DNA from: Aedes albopictus
Taxonomy: Eukaryota; Arthropoda; Insecta; Diptera; Culicidae
DNA length: 64,000 nt
NCBI RefSeq assembly: GCF_035046485.1
Contig: NC_085138.1
Span: 276,191,694-276,255,693, forward strand
Direction: 5' to 3'
Positions 33,090 to 43,734 of this stretch are shown piece after piece. Both the position numbers and the translations under genes were made by a program. The number at the start of each line of letters is the position of its first letter. Within the stretch, counting starts at the first letter, position 1. Below the pieces are notes generated by a model, which worked only from the letters and a program-made list of their open reading frames with translations, was not told the origin of the DNA and made no database searches.

Positions 33090-36000
33090 CTTACAGCAAA
33101 CTCAATTTCTCCTTCATCAAGGGACGCACACTTGCCACGAGCCTTAAGGAAGCCCCTATTCCTCTCACCGCAGTCGAGCCCTTCCAGCCAGCGACCAGCA
33201 GTCGTCCCGGTCCTGCGTGTGAGCTGGGTGATGGGGTCTTCCGTACTCCGACTACAGGCAAGTACCCCGCTATTTTGTCAAGTTCGTCTGTTGTACTCCT
33301 CGTTGCTTCCAGTTCTACATCACCTACCCGACCATGTACGTGTTCGCCAGTTTGGACACCGGGACGCAGCTTTGCCACTAGCCTCAAGGAAGCCCCTATC
33401 CCTCTCACCGCAGTCGAGCCCCTCCAGCCATCGACCAGCAGTCGTCCCGGTCCTGCGCGTGACCTGGTAGATGGGGTCTTCCGTACTCCGACTACAGGCA
33501 AGTACCCTGCTGTTTTATCAAGTTCGTCCGTTGTACTCCTCGTTGCTTCCAGTTCTACATCACCTACCCGACCATGTACGTGTTCGCCAGTTTGGACACC
33601 GGGACGCAGCTTTGCCGTCAGCCTCAAGGAAGCCCCTTTCCCTCTCACCGCAGTCGAGCCCCTCCAGCCATCGACCAGCAGTCGTCCCGGTCCTGCGTGT
33701 GAGCTGGGAAACGGGGTCTTCCAGACTCCGGCAACAGGCAAGTACCCTGCTATTATGAGATCTTCGTCCGTTGTACCCTCCGCTGCCTCTAGTTTCCTCT
33801 CATCAGTCAAAACATGCTGGACAACATCAGTCTTGACAACAGGATGCAGACCTCTCGCCAGCCTCGAGGAAGCTTTTATTCCCGTTACCTCAATCGAGCC
33901 CACCCATCCAACGACGAGCGAGTTGGAAGTAGGGATCCATCGAAATCGACTATCAGTGTGTACCAAACGTAATAATGTTGAACGCATTCCGAAGGACGCA
34001 CTCACCGATGCGTTCTTGTACGACCAGTGGAGGGCTTCGACCGGATACTCGCAGTTGTCGGTTGCCGGTCCGTCGCGCACGAGTTCAATTCAGTCCCGAC
34101 ATAGTGTTCTAGTGGATACTAACAACGATTGCCGTATAGGGTCGCGTGATTACTTCACACTCCCCCTGCCGGACTCCGTGGGAGCTAGTCAAACGAATTC
34201 TTCTGCAACTATCATTCCTGGATACCCGGAACGCGCTGTAGAAAGCCCCGTGGAAGAACTCAAACCCTCCGACGCAGTCCTGCCACCTGCTGCCTTCGCT
34301 CATCATAGTCGTTCCGGTCCTGTCGTCGGATGTGGTGAGAGGGTCTTCCAAAATCCCAGCTACGGCGAGTATATTCCAACTGCAAGTCACCAGTCATTGC
34401 CTGATATACGTACACTTTACAGGGACCGCGACGTTTCCGCATCGAAGCACATCTTAATCTACTATCAGAACGCTGGTGGAATGAATTCATTTGTTAACGA
34501 CTACCGCTTAGCTGTTTCGGACTCCTGCTTCGATATTATCGTCTTGTCCGAGACCTGGCTCGACTCTCGAACGCTGTCTAGTCAGGTGTTCGGATCGCAC
34601 TATGAAGTGTTTCGCTGTGATCGAAATCCTGACAACAGTAAGAAATCTACAGGAGGTGGTGTGCTTGTTGCAGTTCGTCTCGGCTTGAAGGCGAGAGTTG
34701 TTGAAAACGATTCGTGGAAATGTCTTGAACAAGTTTGGGTATCCATCGAGCTTGGCGATCGGACTCTGTTTTTGTGCGCGCTGTACATCCCACCCGATCG
34801 GATTGGTGAGAACGGGCTCATAGAAACGCACTGTGGCTCCGTTTTTACTGTGATGGAGACTGCTGCTCCTGTTGACGATCTCTTCATCCTGGGGGACTTC
34901 AATCTGTCTGGTATCTCATGGCAACCTTCCCATAACGGCTTCCTTTACCCGGATCCTGCTCGCTCAACACTGAGTGTTTCCGCAATTCGTCTCTTAGACA
35001 ATTACAGCGCCGCCACTCTAGTGCAAATCAACCACGTAGTCAACGAGAACAATCGCAGTTTGGATCTTTGTTTCATAAGCTGCCGTGACCATCTTCCGCT
35101 CATAGGTACGGCACCCTGTGAGCTTGTCAAAGTGGTCCCACATCATCCACCTCTTGTCATCGCCGTGGAAAATAAACTCGCTCGTGACTTCATCAAGTTT
35201 CCCGCAGTCGTGCACGATTTTTCCAAAGCTGATCATCGAAGCATTGCGGATGTACTGGGTACTATCGATTGGGGCAACACTCTTGATTCCAACGACATCG
35301 AACGTGCTGCGCTGACTTTCTCACATGTCTTGTCATACGTTATTGACAGGCACGTTCCGAAAAGAACACTTAATACAAACTCTCGACCCCCGTGGCAAAC
35401 CAGTGAATTACAGAAGATGAAAACTGTCAAGAGAGCAGCCTTGAGGAAGTTCACCAAGTATCGGACGCCTTCACTGCGTAGCATTTATTTGAGGATCAAC
35501 TACGAGTATCAACGAGCTAGCCGTCACTGTTTTTTGCAGTATCAACGCAGCATCGAGCTTAAATGCAAACGCCAACCGAAATCATTCTGGAAATACGTGA
35601 ACGAGCAGCGTAAAGAATCGGGCCTTCCGTCCTCGATGGAATTGAATGGCAAAACCGCGTCTTGCCCTCAAGACATCTGCCAGTTATTCGCCACAAAATT
35701 TGCCAGCGTGTTCAGCGATGAACTCATCTCTCGTGCAGCCAACAATGTTCCTCAGAACGGACAAGCTCTGGACGTTTTCGATATCGATGTTACAGCTATT
35801 TCAAGGGCTGCCGTGCAACTTAAATCGTCTAACAATCCCGGACCTGACGGTGTACCATCAGCCTTCATCAAAAAGCATATTGCCAGTCTGCTTGATCCGC
35901 TCCATTGCTTGTTCCGTTTATCTCTTTCCTCTGGTGTTTTTCCTTCCTGTTGGAAAGTAGCTAACATGTTTCCTGTGCATAAAAAAGGAAGAAAACGTGA

Positions 36001-36817
36001 CGCGAACAATTACCGTGGCATAACTGCTTTATGTGCAATTTCAAAGCTCTTTGAGATCGTTGTTATGGATCCGCTTCTGTCACACTGTAAGCATCTGATT
36101 AGCAACGACCAACACGGCTTTACTAGCGGCCGCTCTACCAACACCAATTTGCTGTGCTTCACATCGCACATTACCGACAGTATGACTGCTCATGACCAGA
36201 CGGACGCAATCTATACTGACTTGTCAGCAGCCTTTGACAAATTGAATCACGATTTCGCCATTGCGAAGCTCGACAGGTTGGGAGTATGTGGTAACCTCCT
36301 GCGTTGGTTCGGCTCTTACCTCACCGACCGATATCTGACGGTAGTGATTGGAGACTGTAGGTCTAATAGCTTTCAAGCTACATCCGGGATACCTCAAGGG
36401 AGTCATTTGGGTCCACTGATTTTTCTGCTCTATTTCAACGATGTCCATTTTGTAATCGAAGGCCCGCGGTTATCCTTTGCGGACGATCTGAAAATTTTTC
36501 TGCAAATCAAATCAATCGCCGACTGTATGTACCTGCAGCATCAACTTGATAATTTCGCCAACTGGTGTTCTGCAAACAGGATGGTAGTCAATCCAGCCAA
36601 GTGTTCCATGATAACGTTTTCAAGGAAAAAACAACCGATCGTCATCATCTACAGTCTACTCGATACCGAAATTGAACGTGTTAGTCACATCAAGGACCTG
36701 GGCGTCATCCTCGATTCGCAGTTAAATTTCAAGCAACATGTTTCGTACACTATCAACAAAGCATCCATAGCTTTAGGATTCATCTTCAGAGTTTCAAAGA
36801 ATTTATCCGATATCCTG
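33017..36817 (+). pseudogene. LINE 1 ORF2: AP endonuclease and reverse transcriptase, frameshifted
   Basis: Frame open from 33017 (TTG) with no ATG before about 33753, so its start is unclear; re-initiation from the ORF1 stop is plausible. Numbered from 33017, residues ~35-355 are four 80-residue repeats. Residues ~477-720 are the endonuclease (YYQNAGG, SETWLDS, then the catalytic LGDFNLSG near 34890). The RT follows: NPGPDGVPSAFI (~35835), YTDLSAAFDKLN (~36215), GIPQGSHLGPL (~36388) and the catalytic box SFADDLKIFL (~36473). Together these would nick target DNA and prime reverse transcription. Near 36816 one base is lost or gained and the protein continues in another frame (36818-37313). Confidence 0.88.
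33121..34080 (+). repeat. In-frame 240-bp tandem repeat in LINE 1 ORF2
   Basis: Units start at 33121, 33361, 33601 and 33841, exactly 240 bp (80 codons) apart. Each begins with a GRxxA-SLKEA-type phrase and contains LTAVEP, TSSRPGP and TGKYPA. Units 1-3 are close and the fourth is diverged. The repeat is proline/serine/threonine-rich, likely disordered, and joins the ORF1 overlap to the endonuclease. It also leaves a 329-codon open frame on the other strand, which is a by-product. Confidence 0.9.
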
Positions 36818-37313
36818 TTTGAAATCGCTCTATTGCTCTTTAGTTCGTTCTACGATGGAGTATTGTTCCGCAGTTTGGAGCCCAGCGTACAATAATGGAG
36901 CAGAAAGGATAGAATCTGTCCAACGCCGTTTTCTTCGTTTTGCGCTTCGCAAATTACCTTGGAGAGATCCATTTCGGCTGCCAAGCTACGAAAGCCGATG
37001 TCAACTGATAGACCTTAAACTACTTCGCACCAGAAGGGACACCAATAGAGCTCTATTTATCGCAGATGTGCTGCAGGGATGAGTCGATTGCTCATCCATT
37101 CTGGAGACAATCAATTTGAATGTTCGGCCTAGAGCACTACGGAACAGTGTTATGCTGCGACTGCCTCTATTTCGTACCAATTATGCATTCTACGGCGCAC
37201 TCAACGGTATGCAACGAGTGTTTAACACAGTCGCAGCCTTATTTGACTTCCACTCAACACGAGAGGCGCTTCGCCGGAGATTTTCCCTGTTCTTCGCTGG
37301 ACGGACCAATTAG
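36818..37313 (+). pseudogene. LINE 1 ORF2 C-terminal part, shifted frame with one stop
   Basis: After the shift near 36816 the reading continues LKSLYCSLVRS, SAVWSPAYNN and ESVQRRFLRFALRKLPW, the conserved region after the RT of CR1/Jockey-type LINEs. An in-frame TGA at 37080-37082 interrupts it after ADVLQG. The same frame resumes through NVRPRALRNSV to a TAG at 37311. Two lesions in an otherwise well-preserved protein point to fairly recent inactivation. Confidence 0.85.
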
Positions 37314-37472
37314 CTCTAGACAACAGACGGATTTAGTTTTAAGTGTTATTTCTTGACTATTTAATTTGTGACTTTTTTGTGTGTTATCGATAAGTATTTG
37401 TATTTTTTTTTTGTATTGCATCGTTTTATATTAATTTTTACCCATCATTGGGGCTATACCATGCCTGTTGAT

Positions 37473-37492
37473 GTAATAATAATAATAATAAA
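37473..37492 (+). repeat. (TAA)n 3' tail of LINE 1
   Basis: About six TAA units directly after 'cctgttgatg', marking the 3' end of the element. A simple-repeat tail in place of poly(A) helps clade assignment. Confidence 0.8.
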
Positions 37493-37511
37493 GTGGTAAG
37501 CTTAAAGCTTA

Positions 37512-37605
37512 AAGAAGATGTAATAAACATCGAAACGTCGGATGAAGGAGAATATCTGATCGTTTGATTGCAATTGCGACTGCCAAGCCGAAAATCGTCC
37601 CCATT
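37512..37605 (+). repeat. Dispersed ~100-bp repeat, right inverted copy
   Basis: The inverse counterpart of 28995-29105: 'gaagatgtaataaacatcga', 'aacgtcggatgaaggagaat', 'ttgcaattgcgactgccaag'. This copy keeps GAAAC(GTC) but has TTAAAGA where the other has CTGAAGA. Confidence 0.65.
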
Positions 37606-38664
37606 TTTGCATCTGTTTATCGTTTGTCAGGTATGACAAAATTCTATGTCGAGAAGATTTCATTACTAAAAGATCCTTAATCGAACGGGAAGCGAACTTT
37701 ATTAATTCCAGTTAATTGCCATCCATCACACCTCTTGGGGAGCATTTTGAACCAAAAACCCCCTACACCGTCAGCGTTGTTTTGTTTTGCAGCCTTCAAT
37801 CGCACTACTGTGGACTGCGGAGGAGGCGTTGTTTGGTTGGTTGGGAAAGAGAACCACCAGCAACAGCAACTGTAAAACATTTCATTGGAGGATGTGATGG
37901 AGGAGCATGCGCGCACTTATTCCATTAACATAAACGCGATCGTTGAGCAAAACGGCGATCGAGCGAACGGTTATTTTCGTCTGGGGGTGGTGGCCGAGAC
38001 GCAGCAAAAAAAAAATTGGCTAATACGCAAGCCGAAGGATGATTGCGAAGGATCTGCGCACTTTACCTTGTGTCTTTGCAGATGTCGAGCTTGTGGGACG
38101 GTGGAAAAGGTATTGGAAACGGTGTATTGACGGGGAATGAATGCAGTAATTTACATTTGTCATTGATGCACTTTGAAAACAATGTTAACTTGCAATTATG
38201 TTCTTCCCAAGTACAAAACCATTATAAGTTTGCAAAATTGATCTTTACCAAACGAGAATACGATTTATCATTTGCCTCTCAGAATAGGTGGAACAATTGA
38301 TACTCGCTGACCGGCACTGGTGTAGCAAATGCCATTCCTAAGATTAGCGGAAAAGGTCACCGTAAAATGGAGTAACTTTGATAGTTTGCCAGTATGTTCT
38401 TTCAATACCTTCCGATAAAACTGTACTTCCTAAAATTTAATATTACGAAAACTAGGAACTCAGTTATAAATTTCTATTAAAAGTTCGGTTTTTATGTGAT
38501 CCGTAATCTGTCATGAAACGTGGGTACACGGTCATGGATCACTTACTTAGTGGTATTTTTGACCTTCAAAATTCAATAAAAAATAAATAAAACATAAACG
38601 ACGACTTTTAAAGCACCGTTGGCTTTGTTTTGATTCGAACTTTTGATTACCAATCCATTTGAAG
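37606..38664. other. Single-copy-looking sequence, no gene recognised
   Basis: 37700-38130 is richer in G+C and has short open frames on both strands (for example 37885-38130) with no domain. They overlap each other and are not called. 38300-38660 is AT-rich and featureless. Confidence 0.4.
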
Positions 38665-38856
38665 TACAGTCGGGTCTCCTATTATACGCTGCCACCCACT
38701 TCACGCCCACCGCGTTTTCCAGGCTGTCTTCTATCCAATCTAGTTTGACATACGTAATGCCTGAAGTTCATAGGCACAATATGTGTTGAAAAATGGACAA
38801 ATTGAGTGGAAAAATTGCGAAAAAATCCACGTAGTTCTGGTGGGTTTTGAACCCAC

Positions 38857-39811
38857 ACAGCAAAAATTAATTAAATTTCAACGAGCTGTAATCTGATTGA
38901 AATGTAAATGTACACGAGTTGAAACTTGTGTTCGATTTAATTTTCTATTAAAATTCATGCACAAACCTGGAGCATGCATTTCAATTCAAATTTACAATTT
39001 TATTTATTTGATTGTAAAAATAAATCGATATACCCTTATTTTTCAACGAAGACAACTTGAATTTTACATGAACTAGTACATATCAGTCAAGTCGAAAACA
39101 GTCATGGCGGAGTGATAAAATCTTCAACTGAACCATCTTCGTTTGTGAGCCGCATATTTCACTTCCCGGCCTTTAAATCCATTGTACAAATTGTCAAAAG
39201 TAGTGAAAATGCATAAGAGCAACAAATATCATCGTACTAGTGGACTAAAACTTGAGGTAAGCAGATCCAGTGTAAATGTCTATCAAGAGTTTCAATCCCA
39301 TCCATCCACCCACAGCCAAAAGCGCAAAACCCACATCGGTTTGTAGTTCCAGGCGGCAGCAATTGAGCGTGATTATCGGAAGACGCAAATCCGCTTTCAA
39401 ATTTATTGCCCCGCGACCTGGACAAGTGATGACAACTGCTTCGGAAATATGATTATGTAAGCGGCAGGATATCAATTCAAAACACCTCCAGCCTCAGAAT
39501 AAAAGATACATTTTAAACGAATCCCGAATCTCACGCTGTTGTGTATTCATTTACTGCTGCCCTGCCAGTGATACCCGGGAGGGGAATGCATTTTCGATGG
39601 GAACGGTAGGAACAAAAGAAAACAAACAAGCATGACGTCGTCGGACAGCGTGCAGCGGTTCGTGTAAAATTCAATGACGTTTAATTTTACATGAATCGCT
39701 TCCCTTTCCAAGTCGTGTAATTTTAAAGCTCGATGGAATTTTGCATTTATTTTCATGCTCCAAATATGTGCATGAAAATAAACTTAAAATTACATTTTTA
39801 TTTTAACTGTG
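38857..39811. mobile_element. ~0.95-kb inverted-repeat element nested in the tRNA-like unit
   Basis: It interrupts the tRNA-like T arm: 'gaacccac' before and 'cacgtctcc' after. The tips CACAGCAAAAATTAATT and, from the right, CACAGTTAAAATAAAAAT are similar. Subterminal phrases 'catgcacaaacctggagcat' and, inverse, 'catgcacatatttggagcat' match. There is a 3-bp CAC on each side. No coding frame of note. Confidence 0.65.
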
Positions 39812-39865
39812 CACGTCTCCCCAAGTTCGCTAGACAGGGCGCGTTAACCGACTCCGCCACAGAAC
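39812..39865 (-). mobile_element. tRNA-like unit, 5' half (other half at 38838-38856)
   Basis: Minus strand: a complete 5' acceptor-like segment GTTCTGTGGCGGAG, then GTCGGTTAACGCGCC. Joined across the nested element to the 38838-38856 segment (T-arm and AGAACT end) it gives a near-full tRNA outline with GTTCTG pairing to CAGAAC. The D-arm style is Ser/Leu-like, but the anticodon stem pairs poorly, so it is a tRNA-derived sequence and not a tRNA gene. Confidence 0.6.
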
Positions 39866-40200
39866 AAGGTAACAATTCTGTGAAGCAGAAAGCCAACCTA
39901 AACCCAAAGTCCACCTCACCACACGTTCTTTCCTCGCAATTCACCATCTCCTTCGGTCCTTAGATGTCCACTTCCAACACTCTCTGAGCGTGCCTACGAA
40001 CAACAGTGAGAGCAAGTTATTTTTAGTGTCGAGACTTTTGCCTATCCACAGCACATGCTCATCCACAACTTGCGAATGAGACCGTCAGTGTGTGTCGGGC
40101 GTTCGACTCGGTCGTATGTCCCTCGCACGACCGCTATTGCCATAGAGAGACCGCCGCTCTATTTCAACACGAATGTTGTTGTTTTTCGGATAACCAACCG

Positions 40201-40409
40201 AAATGGTATGTTAGACATACGTGATGCCTGAAGTTCATAGGCACAGGAGTTGGTTAACGCGCCCTGTCTAGCGAACTTGGGGAGACGTGGGTTCAAATCC
40301 CACCAGAACTACGTGGATTTTTTCGCAATTTTTCCATTCAATTTGTCCATTTTTCAACACATATTGTGCCTATGAACGTCAGGCATTACGTATGTCTAAC
40401 ATACCTTTT
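40201..40409 (+). mobile_element. 209-bp element with 45-bp inverted ends and a tRNA-like core
   Basis: The left arm 'aaatggtatgttagacatac' + 'gtgatgcctgaagttcatag' + 'gcaca' is the inverse of the right end 40366-40409, with about four mismatches. Between the arms lies a tRNA-derived segment with both pol III boxes (40251-40300) and a tail 'acgtggattttttcgcaatt'. MITE-like ends combined with a SINE-like core are unusual. The tail of the related unit at 38747 is the same as the right arm, so the left arm may be a copied, inverted tail. Confidence 0.75.
40251..40300 (+). promoter_or_regulatory. Pol III A and B boxes of tRNA-like core
   Basis: A box TGGTTAACGCG at 40251-40261 fits the consensus TRGYNNANNNG at every fixed position. 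B box GGTTCAAATCC at 40290-40300 fits GGTTCRANTCC. The 28-bp spacing is normal for a tRNA-type promoter. Whether it is active is unknown. Confidence 0.7.
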
Positions 40410-40549
40410 CGTGTTCAATCTAGTTTATTTTTTGTATGTGATGAGTCTTACTAACTGTTCTAAAAATCAGCTGGATTGGATGCAAGACAGCTGAGAAATT
40501 GCGATGGGCGTAAAGTGGGTGGCAGCGTTTAATAGGAGACTCGACTGTA

Positions 40550-41951
40550 TAATAGCAAGTCATTTTCCCGTAAAAAATGAATATTTCACTGTTTCTCAAA
40601 TGCCCTATTATGAATCAGCTCAGCACAGAGTCCCACATATAATATGGATTTTTTTTTTGCCATATTATGAACCAGTGCGTCATTCTTCAAAATTCCAACT
40701 CTAATATTAAGTTTACGTCAGTAAGGCTAAACTACGCAGTGTATTGTTTACCTTGTTGGTGGAGTACCCGATATTACAACAGAAATAAAAAGAAATTATA
40801 AAAAGTTCCGAATTCATGTACGTCGCAAGAGGTACGACACTACGGTTTAGTGATGTTCTATAACTTGAGTGTTATTGATGGTGATTAAAAGTGGAGGTTA
40901 TGTCGTGCAAATTTGGAAATTTGAAAGGAAAATACCAGCCCTCTATCAGCTTAATCATCATTTTTTGGCCCAACATACGAAAACAATTGACCCGACTTTG
41001 ATCCGACATTTAATAATTTTCCCATCTGGTGGAATTTTGCAGCGTTTTTTGTGTTCCGTGCCCAGCTAGTCATTTGAATGGAAATTCTCATCTGAGACCC
41101 TCCAAACCCACCGAAAGCGCCCCTGAAGCCCCTCCCCTCCTGAAACTCCCTTGAAAGTTCTCTGAAACTCCGCATGACCCTCTTGAAACCTCATATTCAA
41201 GTCACTCTTCCTAAATGAACTTCTTTGCAACCTTGTACTCCATTCAGGTAAAACTTCTATTTAGGCAGTCCCGACTCATTACCTAAATGGAGGTTTTGGT
41301 GTATTGACACTTTAAGCTAAACATATTGTATCAAGAGCGTTGAGCGTAGCAAACATCTATATTTGTTTAAAGTGATCCATATAGCGTCAAACGATCAGTT
41401 TCTGGGTCACATTATGGGTCACTGTTTAAAGTCACATTATTTCAGCATTTGAATCCCGGAGTCAAGCAAAACTTCGCTGAATAGATACACACACATCCTA
41501 TCCAAAGTGTACGGACGTTTTTTATATCAAAATCGATGGATATTGACACTTTTAATGCTTATCATCCCAAGCAACATGTTTTAGTCAAATAGACTAGAAG
41601 AGATTCTTGAAACCATCATACAATCAAAATAAAAGCTAACCGGTTTTATAAAGGTTCTTAAACCCTTTGCAAGACTAAATGGTCATCAAAATGTTACTTG
41701 GAATCGCAGGACTAGCTTGTTACGAAATTCGGCTACTTTTTGGCAGTTGTGAAAAGACAACTCTATTGTTGCATTATAATACATTTGATTTTCAGATTAA
41801 GCTCTTGCAAATCACTTTTTATCATAGAAAACAAATAGGGTCATGCTATAGAAATAAATTTTGTGCCAAAATATATGTTTTTAACAAGATATTCGACTTC
41901 AAACATCAAAGTGATCCGCAAGTGTGTGTGATACATAATGGGGCACGTTCG
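40550..41951. other. Unassigned sequence with a low-complexity tract
   Basis: 41085-41250 is C-rich 'cctgaaact', 'cccttgaaag', the inverse type of 4340-4560. Around 41385-41450 a short direct repeat of 'gggtcac' and 'cacatta' occurs. No coding frame with a domain. Confidence 0.45.
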
Positions 41952-42277
41952 AGTACTAGATTTGTAGTAATGAGCTGAATTTTTGTATGATGAGAAGGTT
42001 AATTCTCCGTTTCTGCAGTGAAATGATGCAAAAAGCGTGGGCATTATGATTCCTTGCCTAATTTGATGCTGTTTGAGCAAAACTTTGGATAACTATGTTG
42101 TTTATGTTGCAAGAAATGGAGAAAACAACAACACTGTTGCCCAAAGTTTTGCTCAAACAGCATTAAATTAGGCAACGAATCATAATACCCACGCTTTTTG
42201 CACCATTTCACTGCAGAAACGGAGAATCAACCTTCTCACCATACTAAAATACAGTTCTTTACTACAAATCTAGTACT
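41952..42277. mobile_element. Foldback MITE, copy 2, uninterrupted
   Basis: Begins AGTACTAGATTTGTAGTAAT and ends with the inverse at 42277. The arms are about 135 bp with only scattered mismatches ('gagaaggttaattctccgtt', 'gtttgagcaaaactttgg'), and the loop lies near 42110. It is the intact reference for the nested copy at 1092-1759. It could fold as a long hairpin RNA. Confidence 0.85.
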
Positions 42278-42462
42278 TCACCTATCTGTCATATTGTGGA
42301 TAGTATGTGGAAGTCATTTTTTTTTCAAATTTGAGGTACCTTAGGTAGTGCTCTGAAAAATACATAATAATCCCCAAACTATTCACAGATTTTACAAATA
42401 TTACATTTTTATATCTACATATTATGTAATTTTTTACAAAGATTCACGAGTACACTTCGACC

Positions 42463-42708
42463 TTACACACTAAGAAAAAATCACCGACTTCGGTAATTTT
42501 TTCCCAAAATCTCAACCGTTAAGTTTGTTTTACAGGAAAAATTCTGTAAAGCTTGCAACTTCTACCGAACTTCATTAGAGTTTGACAGATAAACGATAAT
42601 ATTTTACCGAAATTTTGTATTTTTTACAGAATTTCGGTAAAAATCCATTACCGAACGCTCAGCGGTTGAGATTTCGGTAAAAATTACCGAACGCGATTAG
42701 CTGTGTAA
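42463..42708. mobile_element. MITE with TTACACA ends and TTCGGTAATTTTT arms
   Basis: Left TTACACACTAAG plus 'cgacttcggtaattttt'; right is the inverse of TTACACAGCTAA plus 'tcgcgttcggtaattttta'. 'tctcaaccg' recurs inverted as 'cggttgaga'. The length of 246 bp and lack of coding fit a MITE. Confidence 0.75.
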
Positions 42709-42864
42709 TTTACGTCCACTATCGGGGAAGCGTAAACCAAATTGGATGTCAAAAAATCAAAGTACTTACCAATTTCCATTGAAATACCCATACTAGATAC
42801 CAAAGGCTATCACGTGTGGCCATTCATTTGAATTTATGATATCAGATAGCAACAATGATCGAAG

Positions 42865-43623
42865 TACCGTGATTTCGGGTGAAATTGATCGACACGAAGG
42901 CAATTTTTATTTGTCAAAAATAAAGTTTTGAACCTAAAACAATTTGTAGAAAATGACCATTCCCTGGCTCAAGGGTTATTGAATGATGAGTTCACTACAT
43001 GTTTTATAGCTAATTAAGCACATATTTCTGTATTAAATTAAATATTTTCCGAAACTGCGTGTTAGGCGAATTACAAAGACACTTTCAAACTTTTGCTTCC
43101 GTAGCTGTATCGCACATGGAATAAAAATTTGAATGAATGTTTATAGTGTTCGCTAAGCCCGATGTCATAATCAAAAGTTCTATAAATATTGATATTTATG
43201 CATGAAATTGTACATTTTCTCAAATAATGACTTGTTCAATACAAAAAAAAATATATACTTTTAGGTGTTTTCTTTAGATTTAATAAAATTTTAATTTAAA
43301 TAAATAAGAATTTGCTAAACTTGTATAAGTTTTACAAAGCTTTTCGCATTCTGGGGTGTTTAATTCAGATGGAAAATTTATTTTCAGCACTTACGAAGAC
43401 ATTTCACTGGCTGATCAACTTCATGATCAATCAACAAAAATTTCTGTTTTGTTTTTTTTTTTATTTTAAATGATATTTATTGCAATAAAATTATTTGCAG
43501 TAAAAGATTCAACCTCGTGATTGATGAAACCCGTGGTCGTACTTGTTTTAAAGCATTGAGTTTGTATAACTATTCAAAAATTAGAAGCCAAAAAAGTGAT
43601 CAATTTCACCCGAAATCACGGTA
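42865..43623. mobile_element. 759-bp TA-flanked inverted-repeat element
   Basis: Both ends read inward TACCGTGATTTCGGGTGAAA then TTGATC, 26 bp identical, and TA is at both tips. The interior is AT-rich without a transposase frame. Probably a non-autonomous Tc1/mariner-type element. Confidence 0.8.
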
Positions 43624-43734
43624 CATAAGACCGTCTATTAACTGAGGATGTTGTAATTTATCAAGTAAAGCTTCAGATATTCTTTCTTGGGATCGAAACC
43701 AGATAGAAATGTGTCGTCTTCGGCAAAGTTGTTC

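Larger units (their letters stand above)
31761..37492 (+). mobile_element. Near-complete non-LTR retrotransposon (LINE 1)
   Basis: A 5' leader of about 480 bp, ORF1 with a PHD-type zinc finger (32241-33089), overlapping ORF2 with AP endonuclease and reverse transcriptase (33017-37313, two lesions), a short 3' UTR, and a (TAA)n tail at 37473-37492. The PHD-finger ORF1 and the C-terminal 'SAVWSP...IESVQRRF' segment place it in the broad CR1/Jockey assemblage. I do not name a family. The 5' boundary is uncertain: the array C flank ends at about 31755, and no clear target duplication was found. Confidence 0.85.
38747..40415 (-). mobile_element. Composite tRNA-like retro-insertion with 11-bp TSD
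   Basis: Flanked by an exact 11-bp direct repeat CAATCTAGTTT (38736-38746 and 40416-40426). Inside, a minus-oriented tRNA-like unit is split by a MITE: its tail and 3' half lie at 38747-38856 and its 5' half at 39812-39865. A second unit of the same family with inverted-repeat ends lies plus-oriented at 40201-40409. The sequence between (39866-40200) is not recognised. The long target duplication suggests reverse-transcription-type insertion of the whole block. Confidence 0.65.
38665..40549. mobile_element. pogo/mariner-like MITE carrying a 1.67-kb insertion
   Basis: Left end TACAGTCGGGTCTCCTATTA at 38665; right end is the inverse of TACAGTCGAGTCTCCTATTA finishing at 40549. About 75 bp of inverted repeat follows on each side ('acgctgccacccactt', 'gctgtctt', 'atccaatc'). 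Without the insertion at 38747-40415 and its TSD the element is about 205 bp. The TA target and CAGTCG start suit the Tc1/mariner/pogo group. Non-coding. Confidence 0.8.

Noticed and set aside
33091..34080. 329-codon open frame on the minus strand opposite LINE 1 ORF2
   Set aside because: It exists because the opposite strand is an in-frame 240-bp tandem repeat without stops. No domain, no independent start context, and it mirrors the repeat exactly.
37677..38300. Small gene in the G+C-richer patch
   Set aside because: Four short frames in conflicting registers without domains or conserved-looking starts. Not supportable from sequence alone.
39812..40310. Genuine tRNA-Ser/Leu gene
   Set aside because: The D-arm style and acceptor pairing are suggestive, but the anticodon stem pairs poorly and one copy is split by a 0.95-kb insertion while the other lacks its 5' acceptor strand.
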